A DNA stretch of 64,000 nucleotides, taken from assembly GCA_036346395.1 (NCBI GenBank), contig CM070604.1:7115904-7179903 (forward strand), read 5' to 3'. The position numbers and the translations under genes are program-made. Numbering within the stretch: position 1 is the first letter of the stretch; every line of letters starts with the position of its first letter. The notes beneath the pieces are model-generated. The model worked only from the letters and a program-made list of their open reading frames with translations. It was not told the origin of the DNA and did not search any database. Shown piece by piece: positions 22,156 to 33,678 of this stretch. This stretch comes from Hsuehochloa calcarea (lineage: Eukaryota; Streptophyta; Magnoliopsida; Poales; Poaceae).

Positions 22156-22359
22156 GCAGTTCCTGCACCACAGTACCCTCCAACATGGGTTCCACCTGCA
22201 GCTTTTACTCCGGCGCCTCCTGCAGGGTTCTATTGGAATCCCGCACCATCTGCACCTCCGTCGTTTGTTCCTCCAGCAGCTGTTTCCAGCTTTCCGTCGC
22301 AGAGTGTCGGTCGTCTTACTGCCGGTGCATCGGGGTCTACGCCATGCCCACCCCTGAGA

Positions 22360-24300
22360 CTTTGGGACGTCCTGATGTGGTGACAGGTACTTTACTAGTG
22401 GATTCGCATGATGCCTTTGTACTGTTTGATTCGGGGGCTACTTACTCGTTCGTGTCTTTGGAGTTTGTTCGAAAAGTGGGTTTGAGTTTTCAGCTTATTT
22501 CTGAGTCAGTGGTAGTCGACTCTCAGAGGTCTTATTTCTAGCTCTACCGTCTCGTCGGTTGTTCTATAATTATTGATGATGAGGTTTTCACTGCGAATCT
22601 TATGGTTATTCAATTGGCACCATTCGATGTTATTCTGGGTATGGACTGGTTATTCCAATACCGTGCCAAGATTTGTTGTTTCTGGAAGACGGTGACCTTG
22701 CTAGCTCCTTCCGGTGAAGAACTGGTATTCCAGGGCAGTGCACCGTCTGATTCAGTATTTGTGCTGGCTAACCTATTCCCTAGCCGCCGTGCATCGACCA
22801 TCGGATTACTTTGTTCCCTCAATGAAAAGACTGATTCTTCACGGCATATTGAGGAGATTCCAGTTGTGAAGGAGTTTTTCGATGTCTTTCCTGTAGAACT
22901 TCCTGGAATGCCCCCGGTAAGGAAAGTGGAGTTCCGGATTGATCTTATTCCGGGAACTCGGCCTTTATCCAAGTCTCCTTACCGATTGGCTCGCCCCTTC
23001 GGGAAGAATTGAAGAAACAATTGGGCGACATGCTGTCCAAAGGTATGATTCAACAGAGCGTATCGCCATGGGGAGCGCCTGTTCTTTTTACTAAGAAGAA
23101 AGATGGCAGCTGGCGTATGTGCGTGGATTATCGAGCCCTTAATCAGGCAACTGTGAAGAACAAATATCCTTTGCCTCGCATTGAGGATCTTTTCGACCAG
23201 TTGAAAGGAGCTAGAATATTTTCTAAGATTGACCTCCAGTCAGGTTATAATCAGATTCGGGTTCGTGGCGGATATTGAGAAACGGCTTTCTCTACGAGGT
23301 ATGGTCATTATGAGTATAAAGTTATGTCTTTTGGACTAACGAATGCTCTGCGATTTTCATGGAAGCCATGAATGATTATCTTTGCATCGATTACCTTGAT
23401 GATTTCGTTGTGGTATTCATAGATGATATCTTGATTTATTCCAAGACGGAAGAGGATCACACCCACCATTTGCGGTTGGTGCTTGAAACCTTAAGAGAGA
23501 ATCAATTCTATGCCAAGCTGAAGAAGTGTGAGTTTTGGATTTCTGAAGTTGGATTTCTGGGTCACGTTATTAATCAGAAGGGTATTTCAGTTGATCCTAA
23601 CAAGATTTCGTCAGTGGTAGAGTGGAAGAGACCAACCAATGTCAAAGAAGTAAGGAGTTTTCTGGGTTTAGCTGGCTATTACCGGCGGTTTGTGGAGGGT
23701 TTTTCAACCATTGCTAAACCAATGTCCCAGTTGACACAGAAAGGTATTAGGTTCCAGTGGTCTGATGCTTGTGAGCGCAGTTTTTGCACTTTGAAGGATA
23801 GATTAGTGACTGCTCCAATTCTTACTCTTCCTGAGCCTGGGAAGAGGTTCACTATCTATTCAGATGCGCCATAGTTGGTCTTAGTTGTGTACTCATGCAG
23901 GATGGTAAAGTGATTGCCTATGCATCGAGACAGCTGAAGAAGCATGAACAGAATTATCCCACCCATGATCTAGAACTTGCTGCAGTGATTCACGCCTTGA
24001 AGATCTAGCGTCATTATTTGTACGGCGAATCTTGTGATGTATTCACTGACCACAAGAGCCTGAAATACATTTTCACCCAGAAGGACTTGAACTTGAGACA
24101 GAGGACATGGTTAGAGTTGATCAAGGATTATGACCTTACTATTCAGTACCATCCCGGCAAGGCTAATGTGGTAGCTGATGCTTTGAGTCGCAAGGCGACA
24201 CCTCCTACCCTCAGTTGTCTTATTGCTGACTTTGAGCGTATGGATATTTCCTTCGCTGCGGTACTTGCTCGAGCCAGAGACTCGGTTGCTTTTAGAATCG
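22360..24300 (+). pseudogene. gypsy protease, reverse transcriptase and RNase H
   Basis: The protease motif VLFDSGATYSFVS is at about 22420. The linker VILGMDWL is at about 22632. RT motifs are WGAPVLFTKKKDGSWRMCVD (about 23072), FSKIDLQSGYNQIRV (about 23220) and FIDDILIYSK (about 23415, catalytic DD). RNase H motifs FTIYSDA and TDHKSLKYIFTQ, and the tail YHPGKANVVADALSR, are at about 23850-24190. Frame changes occur near 22990, 23270, 23350 and 23870, and a W-to-stop change (TAG) at 24007. Several breaks are one-base losses in short runs. Integrase is absent. Confidence 0.88.
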
Positions 24301-24310
24301 ACTCTTCCAG

Positions 24311-25130
24311 ATCGGTGAGCAAAGACAACAAAGACAGATCAGAGGCTCCACAAAAAATTTTATAATTTTTTTTATACTTATTTGCTATATTTTAAAATTC
24401 CTACAAACAACGCCGAAACTTTAATCGGCTTAAACCCTAATCCCGGGACACGTGGCGAGCTCAGGCGTTACCGCAGGGCGGCCGTGAAGCAACGTCCCTG
24501 CACGATGGCCGTGTGGCAATGGGGCACGTGGTGAGCGGGGAGGGGCTGCCGCACGGTGGTCGTGCGGCAAGTGGCTATAATTGTAAAAAAAAATTGGTGA
24601 TGGTCATTCCTGTAAATACGCTGCGAAAAGGTACCAACACGGCCAAAAATTCTGGCTCCGATGTAGTTTACTGCTACTCGTACCATTTTTTTACTCGTAC
24701 TAGTACGTTTCAAAATATAAGAACTACAGTAATATAGTTTGTATAATCTTGTTATAAATATGGGAGCGTCTATGCTTCAGGTGATTGAAATTTCTTTATC
24801 CATAAGTCACCTTTCTTAGTCGTAGGATTTTGATCCAATGGATACCATAAATTTCTATGTTGGACAAAAAAAAATTCTAAACTAGACAAAAGTAAATGTA
24901 GGTGAACCCTACAAATACAAAAAAAAAATTCTAAACTAGATAAAAGTAAATCTAGATGAAGCTTACAAATACATTAAAATAGAACTAAAAGTTATAGTAG
25001 AGTTGTGCTAAAATTACGCATCACTTTGTACTACAATTTTATACTTAGTACTGTGCAATTATAGATGACTAGTGAATAAGAAAATTTCAACCAACTGAAA
25101 AAATAGCAAAATTGTATAAATATAAGGGAT
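24311..25130. other. Spacer after truncated gypsy element
   Basis: No gene is recognised. 24420-24590 is a GC-rich island with repeated GTGGCGAG / GCCGTG(C/T)GGCAA words. 24830-25000 has two near-copies of an AAAAATTCTAAACTAGA(C/T)AAAAGTAAAT unit (about 24867 and 24926). Confidence 0.45.
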
Positions 25131-26713
25131 GTATGCAAATTTATCAATCATTTTGTCTGCTTTTGTGGATATCATAGGGATATGCTCATGATCTTAGGAT
25201 GATGTTACAATTGGCAATGACGTTAAAAGTTTGTCGAATCACGCGTTTTCTGTAAAATTATGTGATGTCAGGTCTCTGGCGGTCAGACCGGCCAGTGGCG
25301 GTCGGCCGACCACCACCTCGGCGATCGATCGGTCGATGGCCGGACCGGCCATGGGCGGCGGTCGGACCGGCCAGTATATGGGTTTGAGTTTGGAGCTGGG
25401 CCAAAAATAGAGGGTGTAGGGAAGAGAGGGGATTCTCCTACACTTGGTCTCATAATTTTTGGAGCTTCCAGTTAAAAGATCTATTTGTTTGAAATTTCCA
25501 CAGAGGTTTCGGATTTCAAGGGTTGAAAATTGGCTAAGTCCCTTCAGGCGGTCCGACCGCCAGAACAGCAACACGGATCGCGGAGGGCGGTCGACCGCCC
25601 TTGAGTGGCGATCTGACCGGTTTTCACTTGTTCATAGCCATTTTGGCGGCGATGTTTTTTTGATTAAGTCAAGTTCATGGGTTTCAGTGTATATATGTTG
25701 CATGATGCATGTTTTGACTAACGTGGGTCAAGTTGCGAAGAACTTGTTCCCGGAATCGATTTCTTGGTCTATTGTTGTGCATGTTACTTGGAGGTCAACG
25801 ACGGTCAACGGCGAGGATGATCGGGACTAGGCTTGGAAAGCTGAGGTTCAGAACGATCAATGATGTCTGTTGAAGTCTATGGATTCAAGCATGGCGCAAA
25901 ATGGACAAAGATGACCGAACAGGAAGTATGCAAATTTATCAATCATTTTGTCTGCTTTTGTGGATATCATGGGGATATGCTCATGATCTTAGGATGATGT
26001 TACAATTGGCAATGACGTTAAAGGTTTGTCGAATCACGCATTTTCGGCAAAATTATGTGATGTCAGGTCTCTGGCGGTCAGACCGGCCAGGGAGGCGGTC
26101 GGACCGGCCACCCCTGGCGGTCCGACCGATCAGTGGCGGTCGGACCGGCCAGTATATGGGTTTGAGTTTGGAGCTGGGCCAAAAATAGAGGGTGTAGGGA
26201 AGAGAGGGGATTCTCCTACACTTGGTCTCATAATTTTTGGAGCTTCCAGTTAAAAGATCTATTTGTTTGAAATTTCCAGAAAGGTTTCGGATTTCAAGGG
26301 TTGAAAATTGGCTAAGTCCCTTCTGGACGGTCTGACCGGCCAGGGCGGCGGTCGGACTGGCCAGAGGGCGGTCAGACCGGCCCTTGAGTGGCGATCTGAC
26401 CGGTTTTCACTTGTTCGTCGCCATTTTGGCGGCGATGTTTTTTTGATTAAGTCAAGTTCATGGGTTTCAGTGTATATATGTTGCATGATGCATGTTTTGA
26501 CTAACGTGGGTCAAGTTGCGAAGAACTTGTTCCCGGAATCGATTTCTTGGTCTATTGTTGTGCATGTTGCTTGGAGGTCAACGACGGTCAACGGCGAGGA
26601 TGATCGGGACTAGGCTTGGAAAGCTGAGGTTCAGAACGATCAATGATGTCGGGTGAAGTCTATGGATTCAAGCATGGTGCAAAATGGACAAAGATGACCG
26701 AACGGGAAGTTCG
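25131..26713. repeat. 795-bp tandem duplication with clustered GGTC-N-GACC palindromes
   Basis: 25131-25925 and 25926-about 26713 are two near-identical copies in tandem: both start GTATGCAAATTTATCAATC and end ...AAGATGACCGAAC(A/G)GGAAGT. Each contains two clusters of the odd palindrome GGCGGTC(A/G)GACCGGCC, at about 25274-25370 and 25545-25625 in copy 1, and 26072-26155 and 26325-26405 in copy 2. The clusters are separated by about 170 bp of ordinary sequence. The texture and the TATA box downstream suggest LTR sequence, but no LTR borders were fixed. Confidence 0.85.
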
Positions 26714-27087
26714 GTGCGACGGGTTGCATCAAGCGACACGGGGGTCGGTGCAAGTGCCATGGTGGTTTCGGTGGGAGCCGGATGGAAGAGACTTGCCGAC
26801 ATGATGAGAGTCGTTGATCAACCGACACGTGGCGAAGCATAGGATTACATCATGAAGATTGGACTCGGTCTTTGGAGAAGGATCAAGAAGGGGTATTTTG
26901 ATAATATCACCAACATACCGCCTTGATTGCTTTTGGCTAAACCGCGGTGCAAGACAACGCAAGGAGAAGTGGTTTAGGTCAAGAGAAGATGAAGACGGCG
27001 CTTTAAAATGTGTGCGTGAGTTAAACCCATTTGTATGTAGGCTTAACGGGTGTCCAATAGGAAACTCTTCTAATAGGTTAGCCTCCA

Positions 27088-27098
27088 CTATAAATATG
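27088..27098 (+). promoter_or_regulatory. TATA box downstream of the palindrome-bearing repeat
   Basis: CTATAAATATG is followed about 30 bp later by a likely transcription start region and a leader-like sequence with AAACCCTAG. This probably belongs to an LTR promoter whose upstream part is the duplicated block at 25131-26713. Confidence 0.5.
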
Positions 27099-29542
27099 GG
27101 AAGGTGTTGTAGCACCTCTCGATCCTTTTGCTTATTTTGAAACCCTAGTTTGTTTTTTAGATTAGGGAGTGGAGAGGTTAGGATTCTAGAGAGGAGACTG
27201 ATTGTGTGCTCGTGTATTGAGTTTTGCCCTCCTTGATGGAGTGGTTGTAAACCAGTAACAATCACAAATCAATCTATGCAAGTTCTCTTGAGATGAGTCT
27301 CTTTTCGTTCTTGCTCTCTATTTTGTGATTTTGGGGCTTTCTTTGATTCTCAAATTTTCCTTTGGTTTCTGCCCCTCATCTTGCTTGTTGTGGTATGTGG
27401 GAACTCATCTAGGATCATCTTGATCATCTCTAACCCACGAGCAAGTTTTTGGATCTAGTTTTCGTTTTGACTCGGTTTTAAACCATCCTTCACTCAAACG
27501 AAAAAGGTCAGAAATTTGTCAATGATATTCACGATCTTTGGTTGGAATAGGTTCCTAATATCCTAGAGAAGGTGTGTTCCAAGTTTCATCGAGTTTGGAG
27601 TTTTAGATCAAAAGTTAGACTGCCCAAGGCCAGTTTTACTGTTCATCAGGCTGGACGCGCATTGTACTTTGCTTAGCAGGTGGGACCCGCATTGCCTTCA
27701 TTCTAGTCCTCTCTCCCGGTTCGTGTTCTAGCGCCGACGTTTCAAGTAGCTATTGGGTTCGGATTATCTGTATCACCGCGAATGTCAACGTTTTAAGTAT
27801 TTTATTGGATTCAGATTCTCTACATCACCGTAAAGGAAAGTGAATGAATAATATTCTGCAGTATACTGTAGCAGAAAAATATTGCAGCGATTGATATGAA
27901 CCTAATGTATATGTACTGTAGATGCTTTGCATTGATGGTTTTAATGCAGAGGATCCTAATCCCCCGCTATTGGAACGAAAAATTTCACTTTGTCTCGTTG
28001 TATTTGTACAATGTTGCTAGACAATACTGTAGCGCATAGACAACTCACAGTTTTTCGTTTGGGGTGCAAACTTAATATATCCTCTAACGCCACAAGGATG
28101 GTGTTATTGCATGTTTGTTTTCCTTAGAGGCAAACTTTCAAGTTTCATATTCAAATTTTGCCAAACTACTGTTGGAAATCTCTATAAAAAATTATCCTTG
28201 GAGATAAATACTCTTGTTATATGTAAACCGTTATTCTCTATAGAAAGAAGGTCAAGGGAACTTAAATTAGCCATAAAAATGAGGATGAAGCTAGAGAGAT
28301 GACAAAATGAAGTAATAGAGAAAACACCTGTATAAAAAGAAGCTCAAGAGAACTTAAATTAGTCATATGAGGATGAAGTAGAGACGACAAAACTTTAAAC
28401 GCTTCACACATGGTTCGAAGCTCTGCTCCTTTGCTTCAGCTAGCTATGTGCCAACCAGTCAAGCAATGCTTCTTTTGTGAAAAATGGCGCGTGTTTACCC
28501 AAAACAAACTTGTAGGTGCAGCTGTACCCCATACACCTATATTAGATTTGCCGATAAGTTTGGTTAAAATTTAGTTCAAATTTAAGCTAAATCTAGACAA
28601 ATTAATTCTGTGTTACTAGACGATGCCAAACCGCCGCCAATGATGGATTCGTATTCTCCACCATTGCATCGGTAGAATCTATAAACGATGGCCAGCTGGA
28701 CATTTAGAGTGTTCACAAATTGGATGAGAAAAACATCTCCTACACTACAAATAAGCATGCTGACAAATAAATCGCTTCCTTCTATATAGTATTAAGTAGC
28801 ATGTGCACCAACCAAATGAAGGACAGCTCACTCTTAATTAGGAGTGCTCACTCTTTTTTTTCCCTGTTGAATTTTTCCGACACTGAGATTCGAGACCCTT
28901 TTCAGTAGATCATTGCTTTCTTGTGTTCCGTTCCCTGTCCTATTGTAAACTTATCTGTAAATTTGTTTTTTGATAGCAATTTCTGTAAATTTTGGTACCA
29001 CTGTGCACTGGGTTGTGACTTACGACAAGAGAAAGGAAACAAGTACGTTCCGGAAAGAGAGAAAAATGCAAAAGTTATTTGGGCTGTCGCTGCTACTACC
29101 AGTCCAACAAAGTCCTTTCAGTTTTTTTTAGTGCATTAAAACGGCCTTGTTTCAGAGTTCAGATGGAAGAGCACAGATCAAAATATTTTATTTCTATGAT
29201 TTTCTTTTCATATTAAGATCAGCATCAGTACAATGAAATCCAAAGAGAAGAACAAAAGACTTTTATTTTCCTCTCGATCGGTAGTCTACCATATCGGGGC
29301 TAGTACGTCTGGACCAAACAAATAACTAGGGAAACAAATTTGAACCAGGGAACAAGTAGAACAAGCAAGTACATGCACCTCATTTTGGAGCATCGCTAGA
29401 CTGTTGACATGAACAGTTGTTCTTGTTCAGTGCTTGCTTTGAATGAATAAAGGATCTTGATATTTAAAAGGTACAGAGAAAGATACACAAAATTACAAGT
29501 TGCTGAATTGAAGCACAATCATGTTGCAGGGCCTAGGAGACC
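27099..29542. other. Region without a recognised gene
   Basis: 27100-27700 continues in LTR-like sequence (GCCCAAGGCCAGTTTTACTGTTCAT at about 27626 is a phrase typical of grass gypsy LTRs, by recollection). 27780-29540 is AT-rich with only short frames lacking family resemblance. The last part should hold the 3' UTR of the L35 gene. Confidence 0.4.
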
Positions 29543-32260
29543 TCAGCCTGCTTTCTTGTTGGCTTTGAGGTAGGGCAGTGCGCCCATCACGTTGCTGTAG
29601 TCGCTCTTGTTAACTTGAGCCTGCGAGAAACATAGCACTGCTCTCTTAAGAGGACATGCACGTAAAATTGTGTTGCAGGCTTGCAGCACAAAATGCAAAT
29701 TTCAGACTTTCAGTAAAACTGTCGTAGTATCACACTCACTAAGAATCCACTAAAATGGAACTGCACCTATACGATCAGGCAAGTTATTGTTATTTTTCGA
29801 CAAATAAATAAATAAAGTTACTGTTGTTTCCCGGTGCTTAATTGTCCAACATGATTGCCGGAAGTAAACCTATTTTTTTGACGCAGCTGATGTAAATTCT
29901 TATAGTAGAATGATGTTTAATGAATCCAAGTAGTTGTAGGTAGCTGGGGTAGGAATTGGAGAAGTAGCACTAGATTGGTTGGAAGCAGCAAGAAGACGGA
30001 GGGAGATAGAGCTAGAGGGAGACGTGAGGGGGAGATTGGGTAACTTGTTTAATCTTTTGCTTGATTGATCTCAATAGCTTGCCTTCCCTTTTATAGAGGT
30101 AGGCCCTAACTTCAACTAAAGATAGAATGCAATCTAATCTTATATTAACTGATTGGCTTAAGGCCCGAGCAAATGCAACTAAAAGGAAAACTCCAACTAA
30201 TAATATCTAATTGATTGGCTTGATTGCCGACTGCTGCTATTGCCTTCCATGCATGGCCAAAAATGCACCTCTATAATCTTGGCACTTCCTTACTGGCTAA
30301 TGTGCGGGCTAATGGTGGAAAAGGATGAACTAGTAAGGGTGCAATCATCATACCGCTTCCACAACTGTTGTAGCCCTAAGGATACTTGTTATGCAGCGTT
30401 ATCGAACCACTAAACCAGCGTCCCGGCTCCTGGTCGTTGGGCCGCTAACCCGCAAATCCAACTACAGAGCAACAACCAAGGGGTCCTGGACCATCGCCCC
30501 CACACCCCACCCCAAAAAAACTAGCCTAATAGGTAGGTACACCCTCACCCTTATAAATCGTACTAGGTCTTCTCCCACAACCGATATGGGACTATTCCAA
30601 TAAATCTCTCTCACACATCGGTTGTGCTCCCCTGTAACCGTGAGGCCTGAGATGTATCCGGGATATCTAGGCTCTGATACCAATTGTTGCGCAACGCCAT
30701 CAGACCACTAAACTAGTGTCTGATCCCGGACCCGCTAAACCAGCGTCCGGCGCCAGGTCGTTGGGCTGCAAACCTGCAAGTCAACTACAGAACTACAGAG
30801 CAACAACCAAGGGGTCTTGGGCTATCCCCCCCCCCCCCCACACACACAACCCCCATCCCCCACCCCACAAAAAAAAGACATCAGGTGGGTACACCCTTAC
30901 CTTTATAAATCGTACTCTGTCTCCTCCCACAACCGATGTGGGACTATCCCAACGCTACTACTTACATAGTTACATTTCCACAAATTGCCCATGTGTAAAA
31001 CATTGTGTACATATTTTTAATAGAATACCGAAAAGGGAAAGTATGCACAACAATCATGGCACTACTCCAAAGTGAGCTTGGCATGGTTCAGTATTTAGCA
31101 ACAGCTGTCGTATATCTCCCTGCACAGTAATTATATAACCTTCCATGTCCGGCCCTTCTGATATTACAAGGTCATGACTGCTAATTTTTGGATACGCATC
31201 TCTAGAGACAAAATAAATTCTACAGCCCAACTCATCGGAACAATAATTTCATCAAAGTACGTCATACTGCAATTCCATGTTTCAAATACGTTAGGAGTAA
31301 GTTAGCACAAATGCACAAAGGAAAGGCCCACTTTTCAGCAACAGCTCAATATGAGAAATTGAGAACCCAACAATAGCTCACATACTATAAGATAGCTTGA
31401 ATTCGCTTGCCAGCTATACAAATTCAGCCACCTAAGGAGACAGTCACCACGAGATTGCACAATGCTAGGAAAGTCAAAGGTTTGACATGGCTAAGAACAA
31501 ATGTAGAACTCCATATCATGAGTGCATTTTAAGGCACACTGGCTAAACGACACTTACTCTCACTTAGCATTTCAGCCATTCCAACAAGGCAACAAAACAG
31601 CCTCAACCTAACTACCAAACCAATCACAGTAGTTTTTTCACATCAACAGCCCATTGACATTATCACATTACCATGCAATCTAAGAATAGACTCCCTATGA
31701 GCCAGCTAAATTCAGCACCAACCATGAATTCTCACACCTAAACAACTCTATGCATAATTAGTTCAACCAAAATTTGGGCAACGCTAGCTATAAGGATTGC
31801 AGGGAAAAGACAAGAAGCGTACCATCTTGGACAGCCTCTTCCTGCGCTTGGTGTTCTTCTTTCCGAGCAGGTGCTGCTTCCCGGCGCGGCGGCGCACGAT
31901 CTTGCCCGTCCCCGTCACCCGGAACCGCTTCGCCGACGCCTTCGGACAGCCACACACACAAGAGGAGAAATCAAGAAAGCCCAAACAAATGAACTTAGCA
32001 ACCCAACAACCAAGGAGCAAGAACCTTGTGTGTCTTCATCTTGTACCCCTTCCCGCCGCGACGACGGCGAGCGAGCTGGAGGTGGAGGGCCCGCGGGGGA
32101 GCGGGGACGCCGAGGAGAGGGCGGTGGCGGCGAGCGGCGAGCCGAAGAAGGACTTGGCGGGGAAGGCGAGGCCGGCGGGGAGCTTCTTGGCCGGGGAGCC
32201 CTGGAGGAGAGGCGGCGAGAGCGCGACGGAGAGGCGCGCGAGGGAGATGGACAGGGCCAT
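29543..32260 (-). CDS. RPL35: Plastid (50S) ribosomal protein bL35c, nuclear-encoded; one-base frameshift in exon 1
   Basis: Three exons: 32260-32025, 31939-31823 and 29620-29543 (TGA). Exon 1 encodes a Ser/Ala/Leu-rich N-terminus (MALSISLARLSVALSP) typical of a chloroplast transit peptide. The mature part is diagnostic: GYKMKTHK at the exon 1 end, then ASAKRFRVTGTGKIVRRRAG and KKNTKRRKRLSKM, then AQVNKSDYSNVMGALPYL. With one extra base the exons would sum to 144 codons. As given, the transit-peptide frame runs into TGA at 32036-32038, because a G appears missing from the G run near 32050 before the GYKMKTHK codons. All splice phases otherwise agree (introns are phase 0; acceptor of intron 1 ends GAAG). 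This is either a sequence error or a fresh null allele. Intron 2 is 2.2 kb and carries a TRIM. The product would assemble into the chloroplast large ribosomal subunit. Confidence 0.88.
29860..30386. other. Intron sequence with LTR-like texture
   Basis: This holds a minus-strand TATA-like TCTATAAAAGG at about 30090-30100 and purine-rich blocks, similar to an LTR promoter in reverse. No clear ends or target duplication were found. Confidence 0.3.
30387..30954 (-). mobile_element. TRIM-type mini LTR retroelement, 568 bp
   Basis: Two direct repeats, 30387-30602 and 30685-30954, both begin TGTTRYGCARCG and share CCACTAAA, GGTCGTTGGGC, CAACAACCAAGGGGTC, TTATAAATCGTACT and CCACAACCGAT. The right copy is longer because of a poly-C/ACACAC expansion at about 30828-30860. 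Just left of the right copy the minus strand reads TTGGTATCAGAGCC (30670-30683), a tRNA-Met primer-binding site, so the element runs right to left with an interior of only about 80 bp. Flanks ATACT (30382-30386) and CTACT (30955-30959) match at 4 of 5 as a target duplication. It has no coding capacity and sits in intron 2 of the L35 gene. Confidence 0.82.
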
Positions 32261-32769
32261 GGCTTCCCTTCCTCTCTGTCTCTCTCTCTCTCTTCCGGTT
32301 CACTCCCGCTTCGGTTTGCGGATTAGATAGGCATCGGCGAAGAGGATGATGAGCGGATGGGAGGATAGCGCAGCGCACGGGAAAAACCACGCAATTCACT
32401 TCACATGGGCTGTAAAAACGGCCCACCGCACACGGAGCGGCCTGGGTGAGTAACCGAGAGCGCGAGACAGAGCGGAGCGTACATTGGGGGCAGGCCATGC
32501 ATAGATGCCTTTATACGATGCGCCGGGCCGAAGCGGGAGCTGCCCAAGCCATCACGGAGTGGGTGGGATCCGCGGCTCGGCCCCGCGCAGCGCGGCAGCC
32601 CATATTTTGCTGCCTTCCATATATAAAACCCCTCCTACTACGGTATGCATGTCCTCCTGTCCCCCTCCTGTTCTATTCCACCTGCTTCTCGATCTCATCA
32701 ATCCTCCAGGTTCTTCTTCTTCTTCCTCCTGCGGTTCTCGTTCGTCGTCTTCTGCGGAGATCGACGACG
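32261..32769. promoter_or_regulatory. Short divergent intergenic region (possible bidirectional promoter)
   Basis: About 500 bp separate the L35 start codon (-) from the next ATG (+) at 32770. The plus side has TATATAAAACC at 32620-32630, a plain TATA box about 140 bp before that ATG. The L35 side has a (CT)n-rich leader on the + strand (32270-32295). Shared control of the two transcripts is inference from the distance only. Confidence 0.45.
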
Positions 32770-33025
32770 ATGCAAGCCACCGCGGCGGCGGCGGCCTTGC
32801 AGCCGGTGCACACCTTGCAAATGTTAACAGGCAACCGCGGCATGATTTTTACTCCCTACCTGTCTACGTTTTGATGTCTTTTTGGTGATCTCGTCCTTTT
32901 GTTCGGTTTGATTTGAGGGCTTTATTTTAACATGGTGGTGTTTCATGGTTCTGTCTTGTGTGATGCAGATAGGAGAGTGGCCAAAAATAGGGCTCGGTTC
33001 GGAACGAGGAAATTATCTTGGGCAG
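32770..33025 (+). CDS. Possible 5' exons of an unrecognised small gene, cut off by copia
   Basis: After a TATA box at 32620 and a pyrimidine-rich leader, an ATG at 32770 opens MQATAAAAALQPVHTLQMLT. A second likely exon at 32969-33025 lies between a good acceptor (GATGCAG) and donor (CAG|GTATAT) and can be read as IGEWPKIGLGSERGNYLGQ or, in another phase, as a basic peptide. The first exon's donor is unclear: the only candidate in frame is a GC donor at 32833, otherwise the first frame stops at 32872. I do not recognise the product. A copia element starts at 33397, so later exons are absent or displaced. Confidence 0.3.
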
Positions 33026-33396
33026 GTATATATACGCGTTGTGTGTTTTGATATCCTTTTTCTTTTATCTTCTTTCAGTGGAAATCAACATTCCAGACTG
33101 TTCATAGTACGTCACAAAGACACAAACAGAAGAAAGAAATGAAAAAGGGGAAAAAAGACATTGAACCTGTGAACTGGCATATGTTATGTCCAGGATGGAA
33201 TATGTATTGAGCCATTCAGGGATTGTGCAATAGAGAATTTGTTTTTCTTATTTAGGAGAATGACAAAATTACGTTTAAATTGAGTGTCAGAAATTGGATT
33301 GGACAGTGCTGGTCAATATGTCACCAATTTACAACCACAGAGTTTATAAAAGAACTGGAATGTGGCTTGTTTTGACTTGGGAGTTTGTTCTAACAT
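33026..33396 (+). other. Spacer, probably intron, before copia LTR
   Basis: AT-rich sequence with no coding resemblance. It may be the intron following the exon at 32969-33025. Confidence 0.35.
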
Positions 33397-33638
33397 ATCG
33401 TTATAGTATCTGAACATTTACAACTGTATATCTACTGTAAATCTTATCTCTAACCAGGTAGTTAGTGATGTTTGGATTACATTTGTATCCCGTGTAATCT
33501 CCCTGATGTAATATTTATGTTTTGGTTGTTTTCAGTATCCTGTAGCAGATCCGGCAACCTCTATATATATGACATGGTGACAAGTTGATGAGTTGTGCAT
33601 TCAGCCAACCATCTTGTTTCCTATCCTTCTTCTTCACA
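33397..33638 (+). repeat. 5' LTR of the copia element
   Basis: This ends TTCTTCACA immediately before TGGTATCAGAGCC. The left border is approximate, set where similarity with the 3' LTR at 38317 begins. TCTATATATATGAC at about 33560 may be its TATA region. Confidence 0.7.
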
Positions 33639-33678
33639 TGGTATCAGAGCCTCTCTGATCCACAGCCACGTCATCGCC

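Larger units (their letters stand above)
18653..24310 (+). mobile_element. Ty3/gypsy retrotransposon (chromovirus/Tekay-like), 3'-truncated
   Basis: The order is a 5' LTR at 18653-20763, a primer-binding site at 20765, gag about 20943-22150, protease, RT and RNase H to about 24300. The element then stops before integrase, and no 3' LTR follows. Several frame breaks and stops show it is inactive. The pol wording (DYRALNQATVKNKYPLPRI) and long LTRs fit the Tekay/Del type, by recollection of the family rather than alignment. Confidence 0.88.

Noticed and set aside
31797..32349. Several overlapping + strand frames of 100-177 aa
   Set aside because: Antisense to GC-rich L35 exons; repetitive Arg/Gly composition with no family resemblance.
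31995..32498. 167-aa minus-strand frame containing GYKMKTHK
   Set aside because: It includes the L35 mature start but its upstream part is not transit-peptide-like; the true N-terminus is the ATG at 32260 in another frame, so this is a frameshift artefact.
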